A stretch of 64,000 nucleotides of DNA from JANMES01 sp038329865 (GTDB taxonomy: Bacteria > Planctomycetota > Phycisphaerae > Tepidisphaerales > Tepidisphaeraceae), in the NCBI GenBank assembly GCA_038329865.1, contig JBBQNK010000022.1:1-64000 (forward strand), written 5' to 3'. Shown piece by piece: positions 1 through 7,132 of the stretch (the stretch's first letter is position 1; every line of letters begins with the position of its first letter). Under the pieces are notes generated by a model. That model saw nothing but the letters and a program-made list of their open reading frames with translations, was not told the origin of the DNA and ran no database searches. Both the position numbers and the translations under genes were made by a program.

Positions 1-104
1 GTAACTTGTCAGCACAGCCTCGTCTGGGTTCACTCCCAGAAACTCCGGTAGCAATACCGGCGAATGGTTTTCCGACTAGACACTTATTAAATCTTCAACA
101 GATT

Positions 105-136
105 AAAGCCCGGATCGAAAGATCCGGGCTTTTTTT
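105..136 (+). terminator. Intrinsic terminator of an upstream gene
   Basis: A perfect 12-bp stem (AAAGCCCGGATC at 105-116, its complement at 121-132) closed by a GAAA tetraloop and followed by a T run to 136. It ends plus-strand transcription entering from outside the window. The upstream gene may stop at TAG 49-51, but too little of it is present to identify. Bases 1-104 hold nothing else recognisable. Confidence 0.85.
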
Positions 137-197
137 CGTCTGTAATTTTGGTCAGGTACCGTCGCCCATGGGCAACTGGTTGGTTACGCTTTTGCCG

Positions 198-665
198 TTA
201 CGCCAAGATGCTTGCGCATTGAAAGTTATTGAAGTAGATTCCGCCGAAGAAAGAAGTTTGACTCTTCTGGACCTCAAATTTCCAGGATTCGAAAAATGGC
301 TTTGCCGTAATACTGACAATCGCGGAGAGAATTGTAATTTTCCGATTTTCCGCTTCGTCATGAATTCGTTTTATCAGCGCCGACCCCACCCCCTGCCTTG
401 CCATCGTTGGCGACACAAAGAAATGATCGATGTATCCGCTGGTTTGAACATCCGCATAACCGACGATCGCTCCTTCGTTCTCAGCTACAAACGGCTGCAT
501 TTCGCGCATCCGAATCGTCCACTTCGCCATATCAGGATTGACTGACGTGGCCCAGACCTCAATTTGTTCGGCCGAGTAGTCCGCCGACGCGGTCACGTGG
601 ATCGCGGAATAGAAGACTCGCCACAGGGATTCTTCATCGCCGTCCCGAAAATTTCGAATCAACAT
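198..665 (-). CDS. GNAT family N-acetyltransferase
   Basis: A 155-residue protein of the Gcn5-related N-acetyltransferase fold, which transfers acetyl from acetyl-CoA to an amine. The N-terminus MLIRNFRDGDEESLW is the usual first strand and helix. Near residues 70-105 the strand IVGYADV, then GYIDHFFVSPTMARQGVGSAL, gives motif A with the pyrophosphate-binding QGVGSA loop. The C-terminal strand (PFFESWKFEVQKSQ) matches motif B. The substrate cannot be told. It is a single gene, divergent from the operon at 785 with about 120 bp between, and its 3' end faces the terminator at 105-136. Confidence 0.85.
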   Translation of the reverse strand: MLIRNFRDGDEESLWRVFYSAIHVTASADYSAEQIEVWATSVNPDMAKWTIRMREMQPFVAENEGAIVGYADVQTSGYIDHFFVSPTMARQGVGSALIKRIHDEAENRKITILSAIVSITAKPFFESWKFEVQKSQTSFFGGIYFNNFQCASILA

Positions 666-784
666 GATGGATTCCGAAAAAACCTTCCTCTTTCATTCCC
701 TCGATAAATCAGCATAATGAAACCCCCGCCTGCAAACACGGCCCGGCCCGTCAGGCGCTCTTTCATTTATCGAGGGTTTGTTTC

Positions 785-1804
785 ATGGGTCCGACCAACG
801 TCGCCTTGGTAAATTTGTTCCGAGCCGACCAGGCCCTTCGCGCTGCTCAGGCCAAGCTGGATTCCGCCACGAAAAACGTTCGCATCCAGGAGCGCCGCGT
901 CAAGGACCAATCCGAAAAGCTCCGCCTCCTTCAGCACTCTCTCAAAGAAAATCAATCCGCCTCGGCGAACTTCGAGCTCGACATCAAATCGCGCGACGAG
1001 CGCATCGACAAGCTGCGCGTTCAACAGCAGAACGCGAAAAATAACAAGGAATACCAGGCCTTCCTCATCGAGATCAATACCGAGAAGGTCGACAAATCCA
1101 AGTCCGAAGACGAGATGCTCAAATCGATGCAGACCGTCGAAACGCTTTCGAATGAATCGAAAGATCTCGCCGCACAAGTCGAATCCGACACCACCAAGCT
1201 CGCCACGATGAAGGGCGAGATCACCGAGACGATCGCGCAACTGCAGGCCGAGATCGACTCGCTCCGCCCCGCGCGCGATGCCGCCGCCGCCGCCGTGCCG
1301 CAGAAGGCGCTCGACGCGTTTGAGCGCATCGTCGATCACATGGAAGGCGAAGCCCTCGCCCCGATCAGCAAGCCCGACAAGCGTCACGAAGAATACATCT
1401 GTGGCGGCTGCCATATGGATCTGGTCGTCGACGTTTACAACAAACTTCACTCGCGCGATGAGATCGTCTTCTGCCCCAGCTGCCGGCGGATTCTTTACAT
1501 TCCGGATGATTTGCCGCCGGAAGTGGCCGTGAAAAAGCGGAAGGCCGAGAAGCCGGTCACTCGAGAACTCGGCGATCGCGCTCCGAGCAAGGGCTCGCGA
1601 GGCAAAGACATCGGCGCCGCCGCCCCGCGCCAGCAGTCGGCCGCCGCGGTGTTGGAGTCGGTGAAGCAGGAAGAAGAGCCGCCGACGATTTCGCCGAGCG
1701 ATGAAATCCCGCAGGCTCCGAGCCAGACTGATCCCGAGCCCGCGCAGGCCGAGGCGGATTCGAACGCGCCGGAAACTCAGAACCATCCCGGGCCGCAGGG
1801 GTGA
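785..1804 (+). CDS. Coiled-coil protein with C4 zinc ribbon (DUF164/CdsZ-like)
   Basis: 339 residues. About residues 10-180 are a long charged coiled coil. A C4 zinc ribbon follows at roughly 205-235 (CGGCH, then CPSCRR), the arrangement of the DUF164 / zf-RING_7 family. The last 90 residues are a low-complexity Pro/Glu/Ala tail. The family is linked to nucleic-acid and sigma-54 related regulation in Chlamydia (CdsZ); the role here is not known. The stop overlaps the next gene's GTG start by 4 bp, so it heads a translationally coupled operon with a kinase and an RNase H. In Actinobacteria the same family also sits next to an RNase H gene, which supports a shared function. ATG 785 is preceded by a weak ribosome site. 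Confidence 0.85.
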   Translation: MGPTNVALVNLFRADQALRAAQAKLDSATKNVRIQERRVKDQSEKLRLLQHSLKENQSASANFELDIKSRDERIDKLRVQQQNAKNNKEYQAFLIEINTEKVDKSKSEDEMLKSMQTVETLSNESKDLAAQVESDTTKLATMKGEITETIAQLQAEIDSLRPARDAAAAAVPQKALDAFERIVDHMEGEALAPISKPDKRHEEYICGGCHMDLVVDVYNKLHSRDEIVFCPSCRRILYIPDDLPPEVAVKKRKAEKPVTRELGDRAPSKGSRGKDIGAAAPRQQSAAAVLESVKQEEEPPTISPSDEIPQAPSQTDPEPAQAEADSNAPETQNHPGPQG

Positions 1805-2373
1805 GTGTTCCGACGCGCATCTGCGTGGTCGGCGCAAGCGGCTCGGGCAAAACCACACTCGCTAAGAATCTCGCCGCACGCCTGGCGATTCCCTACATCG
1901 ATAACGACGCAATTTTCTGGACGCCGAACTGGGTCAGGCGTCCCAAAGTAGAATTCCGCGCGACAATCGATCTCGCAACGGCCGAGCCGTCATGGACGAT
2001 CGACGGCAACCTCGGCGCCGATCCCGCCGACCAGCTCGTTCTCGCCCGCGCCACCGCCGTGGTCTGGCTCGATTTTCCGCGTCATGTGATTCTGCATCGA
2101 CTCGTCCCGCGAACGATCTGGCGCGTCGTCTCCCGGCAAAGCATCCACTCAGGCAATGTCGAGACATTCTACAATTCTTTCCTGGCGCGAGATTCCGTCA
2201 TCGCGTGGTCCATGTTTACGCAGCCGAGATTAAAAGTCCGCTACGGCGAGCTGTTCGGTCGCCTGCGCGGCTCGCACTTTCGAACGGTCCGCCTCCGCTC
2301 TCCGGTACAGGCCGACCGCTGGCTCGCCAGGGTTGCCGCAGCCGATCTCGCTGCGATAGAGTGCTCGCCATGA
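1801..2373 (+). CDS. P-loop small-molecule kinase, adenylate-kinase-like (topology modulation protein type)
   Basis: 190 residues starting with GTG. The N-terminal strand ICVVGASGSGKTTLAKNLA is a Walker A loop, and the IDNDAIFWTPNW segment near residue 35 fits the substrate-binding part of the FlaR/topology-modulation kinase group. ARATAVVWLDFP near residue 85 is the Walker B-like strand, and the basic RTIWRVV segment could be the lid. The family is thought to phosphorylate small molecules or nucleotides; the substrate is unknown. Both ends overlap neighbours by 4 bp (GTGA with the zinc-ribbon gene, ATGA with the RNase H gene), so the three are cotranslated. Confidence 0.8.
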   Translation: MSVPTRICVVGASGSGKTTLAKNLAARLAIPYIDNDAIFWTPNWVRRPKVEFRATIDLATAEPSWTIDGNLGADPADQLVLARATAVVWLDFPRHVILHRLVPRTIWRVVSRQSIHSGNVETFYNSFLARDSVIAWSMFTQPRLKVRYGELFGRLRGSHFRTVRLRSPVQADRWLARVAAADLAAIECSP

Positions 2374-2987
2374 CAGAACGCCTCACGCTCGAATTCGACG
2401 GCGGCAGCCGCGGCAACCCCGGCCCGGCAGGGATCGGCATCGTCGTCCGCGCCGAAGACGGCACGCCGCTCGTCACCCTCGGCCGATTCATCGGCCGGGC
2501 GACCAACAACGTCGCTGAGTACCGCGCCCTCATCACCGCGATGCAGGAAGCGAAAAAACTTGGGGCAAAAAAAATCATCATCCGCGGCGACAGTGAACTC
2601 ATCATCAAGCAAATGCTCGGCGAATACCGCGTGAAGCACCCGGACATGAAGGTGCTCTTCCACGAGGCAAAAAAACTGATCGCCGACTTCGAAGAAGCGA
2701 AAATCGAGCACAATCTGCGGCACAAAAACGAGCTGGCCGACAAGCTCGCGAATTTAGCGATGGACCGGAAGGTCGACGTGCTCGAGGCTGATGAAGACTC
2801 GCCGCCCCCGCGAGAAATTGCCGACCCCGCCGCCAAACCGGCGTCGGCGTTTCTAAAATCCGGCGATAAATTCCTCTGCCCCAACTGCGGCTGCGAGATT
2901 TCCCTCGCCGTCCTGCCGGCCGACAGCTTCACGCGCCTCAAGCCTTTCACCTGCCTCTGCGGCGAGCGGATGAATCGGCGGAAATGA
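2370..2987 (+). CDS. Ribonuclease HI family protein with C-terminal zinc ribbon
   Basis: 205 residues. The RNase H fold occupies about 1-130 and shows all carboxylates expected for RNA-DNA hybrid cleavage: D in FDGGSRGNPG, E in NNVAEYRAL, D in RGDSELII and D in NELADKLAN. It belongs to the short RnhA-like type seen in archaea, actinobacteria and plants. A linker leads to a C-terminal zinc ribbon (CPNCGC about 25 residues before CLCG). The start is the ATG overlapping the kinase stop (ATGA); the reading frame extends further upstream only as a shadow of the kinase. Last gene of the 785-2987 operon. Confidence 0.88.
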   Translation: MTERLTLEFDGGSRGNPGPAGIGIVVRAEDGTPLVTLGRFIGRATNNVAEYRALITAMQEAKKLGAKKIIIRGDSELIIKQMLGEYRVKHPDMKVLFHEAKKLIADFEEAKIEHNLRHKNELADKLANLAMDRKVDVLEADEDSPPPREIADPAAKPASAFLKSGDKFLCPNCGCEISLAVLPADSFTRLKPFTCLCGERMNRRK

Positions 2988-3000
2988 TTGACTTTCTTCG

Positions 3001-3144
3001 GTAGAACAGACATTCCTGTCTGTCATGAGACACGGTATGCTGTGGCTCATTCGCGGATGCAGTTTGGTCGGGCGTGTTGTGTCCGCGGAATTGTACGAAC
3101 AGACGAATACGTCCGTTCGTGACAGACAGGAATGTCTGTCCTAC
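3001..3144. repeat. Inverted-repeat element, family A copy 1
   Basis: A 25-bp arm at 3001-3025 (core ACAGACATTCCTGTCTGT) is repeated inverted at 3120-3144 with one mismatch. Each arm is itself nearly palindromic, so it can fold alone or as one long stem. The 94 bp between are unrelated to copy 2 at 6038-6161. It fills most of the gap between two convergent genes and could end transcription on both strands. Confidence 0.85.
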
Positions 3145-3157
3145 CCATTCGCGGCGA

Positions 3158-4759
3158 TCACCCTTGCAGCAGCGTCTCTTCCATGTCCAGGCGGTCCTGG
3201 ATTTTGCGTAGAACTTCATCGCCGATGTCGCCGCGATCGCGCAGGCGGATCAGTTCTGATCGCTCCGCGCCGATCAGCAGCCGCTGGATGCGGTTGTGCG
3301 TGTCCCAGTCGGGGATGGGTTGGCCTTCGATCATAGTTGATACAGCGCCGCCGACGCGGATGATGCGTTCTTCATACGGCACGCGAAGGCGCGCGATGAC
3401 GGAACTGTCGGCTTCGCCGGCGCGGGCGAGCTCTTCGAGCTTGGCCAGTGCCGCTCGTGCGCCCGTCAGGCGCGCGTGCAGTTCTTCCTTCTCCTCCTGA
3501 TCGTCGGCTTTAATGCCGAGCGCGCGGATCAGCAGCGGCAGCGTAAGCCCCTGGCCGACGAGCGTGATCAGGATCACGCCGAACGCGATGAAGATAATCA
3601 GGTCGCGACCTGGGAACGGCGTTTTCGACGAACCGCCGAGCATGACCGGCAGCGCCAGCGCCGCGGCCAGCGAGACGATGCCGCGCATTGAAACCCAGCT
3701 GATCACCAGCAACGGCCGCCACGGCGGGGCGGGGTCGCGCTCGCGGATCGACTTGAACAACTTCCGTGGCAAATACGTCGCGGGGAACACCCACAGCACG
3801 CGCACGACGATCGCCGTCGCGGCGACGGCGACCGTCAGCCCGATTAACCGCGGCCACGAGTAACCGAAGAGCCGCTCGTTCTCCAACGGCAGCGCCAGGC
3901 CGATCAGGATGAAGATCACGCTGTTGAGGAAGAAGACGAGCGTGTCGTAGACGGCGTTGATTTTGAGTCGGCTCTCGGCCGACACCACGCGCGGGATCTG
4001 CCGGCTCATGTAAATCCCCGCCGTCACCGCCGCCAGCACGCCGGATACACCCAGGTGCTCGGCCGGCAGATAAGCGGCGTACGGGGTGAGCAGGGCGAGC
4101 GTGCTCTCCACGGCCAAGTCTTTCACGCGCGGATGCAGATATGCCACGATCATTCCCGTGAAGTACCCGACGACGACCCCGCCGACTGACACCTTCACAA
4201 ATTCCAGCGCCGCCACCCCCGGCGAGAATGATCCGGTGACCACCGCCGCCACGGCGAAGCGGTACGCGACGAGGGCCGTCGCGTCATTCACCAAGCTCTC
4301 GCCTTCCAGCACGGTCACGAGTCGCTTGGGCACGGCGAACCGCTGCAGGATAGAAGTGGCCGCGATCGCATCCGGCGGCGAGACGATCGCCCCGAGCAAA
4401 AAGCACGCCGGCCACGGCAACGCTTCGCCGAGCAACAGGCGAGCGACGAGTGCGACGGTGATCGTCGTGAACAGCACAAGTCCGACCGCCAGCAGCGTGA
4501 TCGGCCGCAGGTTGTATTTGAAATCCCGCCAGGAGGTCTGAATCCCCGCGTAATACAGCAGCGGCGGCAGGAAGAGCAGGAAGACGATGTCCGGCTTGAT
4601 CTCAAACCGCGGCAAACTCGGCATGTGCGAAGCGACGATGCCGATTGCCAAGCCGCCGAGCACCAGCAGAATCGGATAAGGAATCTTCAGCCGACCCGCG
4701 ATGAACACGAGCACGGCCGCGACGAGCATGAGGAGCAGTGTCAGTTCGACGGGGTGCAT
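3158..4759 (-). CDS. CPA1-family Na+/H+ antiporter
   Basis: 533 residues with about twelve membrane segments over residues 1-410 and a cytoplasmic helical tail of about 120 residues. The motif LGAIVSPPDAIAATSI near residue 145 and GESLVNDATALVAY near 175 are the ion-binding signature of monovalent cation:proton antiporters of the NhaP/NHE group, with the SPPD and ND aspartates in place. It would exchange external protons for cytoplasmic Na+ or K+ at the inner membrane. It is transcribed alone, convergent with the RNase H operon (element A lies between) and divergent from the small membrane protein at 4812. Confidence 0.92.
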   Translation of the reverse strand: MHPVELTLLLMLVAAVLVFIAGRLKIPYPILLVLGGLAIGIVASHMPSLPRFEIKPDIVFLLFLPPLLYYAGIQTSWRDFKYNLRPITLLAVGLVLFTTITVALVARLLLGEALPWPACFLLGAIVSPPDAIAATSILQRFAVPKRLVTVLEGESLVNDATALVAYRFAVAAVVTGSFSPGVAALEFVKVSVGGVVVGYFTGMIVAYLHPRVKDLAVESTLALLTPYAAYLPAEHLGVSGVLAAVTAGIYMSRQIPRVVSAESRLKINAVYDTLVFFLNSVIFILIGLALPLENERLFGYSWPRLIGLTVAVAATAIVVRVLWVFPATYLPRKLFKSIRERDPAPPWRPLLVISWVSMRGIVSLAAALALPVMLGGSSKTPFPGRDLIIFIAFGVILITLVGQGLTLPLLIRALGIKADDQEEKEELHARLTGARAALAKLEELARAGEADSSVIARLRVPYEERIIRVGGAVSTMIEGQPIPDWDTHNRIQRLLIGAERSELIRLRDRGDIGDEVLRKIQDRLDMEETLLQG

Positions 4760-4811
4760 GCTCGACGCTTCATACCATCGCGCGTAGGATTCGCAAAACG
4801 GAGCGAACGAA

Positions 4812-4997
4812 ATGAGCAGTCCTGAAAAATCCGAAGAAGGTGCTCCGCCGAAGGTTCTCGATTATCGGGGACGCGCCGATTCCAAACCAACAACGCCACA
4901 ATGGCGCTGGGCATGGATTCTGCTCCTGCTATTGCCGGTGCTGTTCATTTTGTTGGTGATGGGGCGTAGCTGTATGGGTTCGCCGTGGATTGAATGA
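4812..4997 (+). CDS. Small single-pass membrane protein, unknown
   Basis: 61 residues: a charged N-terminal half with KPTTPQWRW, then one strongly hydrophobic helix (WILLLLLPVLFILLVMG, about residues 34-51) and a short tail containing one cysteine. It is divergent from the antiporter (52 bp apart) and 34 bp ahead of the aldo-keto reductase, so it may be cotranscribed with the latter. No family was recognised. The hydrophobic pattern and spacing argue for a real gene, but no strong ribosome site is visible. Confidence 0.55.
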   Translation: MSSPEKSEEGAPPKVLDYRGRADSKPTTPQWRWAWILLLLLPVLFILLVMGRSCMGSPWIE

Positions 4998-5031
4998 TCG
5001 CGCTTGTGTACCGTTACTTTAAGGAAATCAA

Positions 5032-6012
5032 ATGCAATACCGTATCTTGGGCCGCACCGGCGTTAAAGTCACTCCGCTCTGCCTCGGCACGATGAACTTC
5101 GGCGGCCGATCGGATACGGCGGAGTCGCATCGCATTCTTGACGCTTACGTCGAACTCGGCGGGAACTTCGTCGACACGGCTAACGTCTACAACGACGGGC
5201 GCTCCGAAGAGGTCATCGGCGATTGGATGAAAAAGTCCGGCCGGCGCGATTCGCTCGTGCTGTCGACCAAAGTGCACGGCCGGCGCTCGCTGGCGATTAA
5301 TGATGCGGGGAACAGCCGCTGGCACATCGTGCGCGAAGTCGAAAATTCGCTGAAGCGCCTGAAGACCGAGCGGATCGACGTCTACCACATTCATCGGCCG
5401 GATAATGACACGCCAATCGATCAGACGCTTCGTGCGCTCGATGATCTCGTACGGCAGGGCAAAGTGCTTTACCTCGCCAGCAGCGTGTTCGCCGCGTGGC
5501 AGTTGGCCGAGGCGCATTTCATCGCGAAGGAACTCGGCACGGCGCGGTTCGATGTCGAACAGCCGCAATTGAACATCATCGATCGGCGAATTGAGAACGA
5601 AGTCCTGCCGTTCTGCCGGAAGTACGAGATCGCGACGATCTGCTGGGCCCCGCTCGCCCGCGGGCGACTGGCCGGCACTTACACGCGCGGCGGGCGGAAC
5701 ATCCCCGACGGCACGTGGTATCAGGCACAGAAGAAAACGGATTTCCCCGCCAGCCAGTGGCCGCTGATGGAAGCGGTCGACAAGCTCGCCGACGCCAAGG
5801 GAATTTCCAGCAGCCAGTTCTCCCTCGCTTGGGCCCTGCAAGTGCCGGGCGTCACGTGTCCGATCATTGGCCCGCGTACGGTCGATCAGCTGAAGGACAA
5901 CATGGCCGCACTCGGCGTGAAGTTCACGGCCGACGACACGAAGGCCGTCGATGCCCTCAACCCGCCCGGCGAGTTGTGCCGCGATCGGAATCTCGGCGTG
6001 GTCCCGCGGTAA
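5032..6012 (+). CDS. Aldo/keto reductase
   Basis: 326 residues forming an AKR (beta/alpha)8 barrel, an NADPH-dependent carbonyl reductase. The N-terminus MQYRILGRTGVKVTPLCLGT is typical of the YajO/Tas group. The catalytic tetrad is visible: D and Y in FVDTANVYNDG (about 49 and 54), K in VLSTKVHG (about 83) and H in VYHIHRPD (about 119). The C-terminal GPRTVDQLKDN binds the cofactor phosphate. The natural substrate is unknown. AAGGAAATCAA just upstream of ATG is a good ribosome site. Confidence 0.92.
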   Translation: MQYRILGRTGVKVTPLCLGTMNFGGRSDTAESHRILDAYVELGGNFVDTANVYNDGRSEEVIGDWMKKSGRRDSLVLSTKVHGRRSLAINDAGNSRWHIVREVENSLKRLKTERIDVYHIHRPDNDTPIDQTLRALDDLVRQGKVLYLASSVFAAWQLAEAHFIAKELGTARFDVEQPQLNIIDRRIENEVLPFCRKYEIATICWAPLARGRLAGTYTRGGRNIPDGTWYQAQKKTDFPASQWPLMEAVDKLADAKGISSSQFSLAWALQVPGVTCPIIGPRTVDQLKDNMAALGVKFTADDTKAVDALNPPGELCRDRNLGVVPR

Positions 6013-6037
6013 AGTTGCGGCTTTGTATGCGATGGCG

Positions 6038-6161
6038 GTAGGACAGGCATTCCTGCCTGTCGCGGATGAACGGTCGCGTTCATCCGTCACGCCGTTCGGT
6101 GTTCAAAGAGTACGGATCGAGGCGTACCTCGCTCCGTGACAGACAGGAATGTCTGTCCTAC
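6038..6161. repeat. Inverted-repeat element, family A copy 2
   Basis: Arms of 24 bp at 6038-6061 and 6138-6161. They are inverted copies with two differences, placed so that the internal palindrome of each arm is preserved (GGC...GCC against AGA...TCT). The arms match family A copy 1 at 3001-3144 while the interior differs. It again lies between convergent genes (aldo-keto reductase and SPFH protein). Confidence 0.85.
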
Positions 6162-6181
6162 CGAAGAGGGTGGCGGCCGCG

Positions 6182-6976
6182 TTACTTCCGTTCCGGCATC
6201 GGCAGGATGACGCTCGTCGGATCTTTCGATCCTGAGACGACCATCGGACTGTGGCCGTCCCATTTTTCAACGATCATCAGCTGGATCAGATCGGGCGTGG
6301 CCTTGAGCGCCTCGCCGCGTACCTTGATCGCTTCCGCCTCGGCCTTGGCTTCGATCACCTTCGTATCGGCGTCGATCTTTCGCTTTTCCTGCTCGAACTT
6401 GGCCTTGTTGGCGTTCTGCTCCTGAACCATTTTTTCTTCGATGGCCTGTTCGAGTTGCTTGCTCAAGTCGATGTTCTCGAGAATCACGTCGGTGATTTCC
6501 ACGACCGCGCCGATTTTCTTGACGGCGGAATCTTTCGTCTTCTGCTTCACGTCTTCGCGCTGTTTCACGATCTGCTCGGCAGAGAGCAGGGCGGTTTGTT
6601 CTTTGAGTGCTTCCTGCACGCGCGGGGCGACCAGGCTGTCAAACGCATCGCCCTGGTAACTCTTGTAAACGGTGACGACCGATTGTTCAGGCACGGCGAA
6701 AATAATCTTCAGCTTGATCGTCACCTGCTGCATGTCCTGCGAGTAGCACTCGGCGACAATTTCGCGCGTCTCCTGCTTGATGCTGATATTTTCCACTTGC
6801 GTTACGAACGGCAATTTGAGTCCCGGGCCCGGCTGGATGAAATCGTCATCCAGCTTTCCGAGTGTCACTTTCACGCCGCGCATGCCCGGTTGAACGACGT
6901 AGCAACCGGAAAAGAGCGTGGCTCCGATGAGGATAAGAACAGCGATTGCCGCAACGGCCTTCGGCTTTATTTCCAT
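6182..6976 (-). CDS. SPFH/prohibitin-family membrane protein
   Basis: 264 residues. Residues 7-24 are a hydrophobic signal or anchor ending FSGC, so it may be a lipoprotein, although the -3 residue is atypical. The SPFH (Band 7) domain runs from about 28 to 190: VQPGMRGVKVTLGKL, then PGPGLKLPFV, then the EALKEQTALLSAEQIVKQRE helix. A coiled coil rich in Lys/Glu/Ala follows (AEAEAIKVRGEALKAT) and a short tail. Such proteins form large oligomeric scaffolds at the membrane, often with quality-control proteases; none is adjacent here. Transcribed alone. Confidence 0.85.
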   Translation of the reverse strand: MEIKPKAVAAIAVLILIGATLFSGCYVVQPGMRGVKVTLGKLDDDFIQPGPGLKLPFVTQVENISIKQETREIVAECYSQDMQQVTIKLKIIFAVPEQSVVTVYKSYQGDAFDSLVAPRVQEALKEQTALLSAEQIVKQREDVKQKTKDSAVKKIGAVVEITDVILENIDLSKQLEQAIEEKMVQEQNANKAKFEQEKRKIDADTKVIEAKAEAEAIKVRGEALKATPDLIQLMIVEKWDGHSPMVVSGSKDPTSVILPMPERK

Positions 6977-7132
6977 GGTTTGATCCCTTTTAGCAATGTG
7001 CCCGATTCGATTTCACGAGGCATTGTATCAGGAACGCGCCCGCACTCTAACTGCCGCGAGGAACACTACGATTTGTCGTTTCTTCGCGGGCCTGGGTAGG
7101 ATTTGCTGATCGCAATCGAACAAAGGGGTGAC

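Noticed and set aside
6..545. Plus-strand open frame of 179 codons
   Set aside because: It runs through the intrinsic terminator at 105-136 and is antisense to a clear GNAT gene at 198-665.
767..1858. Long minus-strand open frame over the 785-2987 operon
   Set aside because: Shadow of the GC-rich codon pattern; Arg/Leu-rich with no domain. The plus-strand gene has coiled coil and zinc ribbon.
5014..6090. 358-codon minus-strand frame over the aldo-keto reductase
   Set aside because: Antisense to a fully conserved enzyme; no protein-like pattern.
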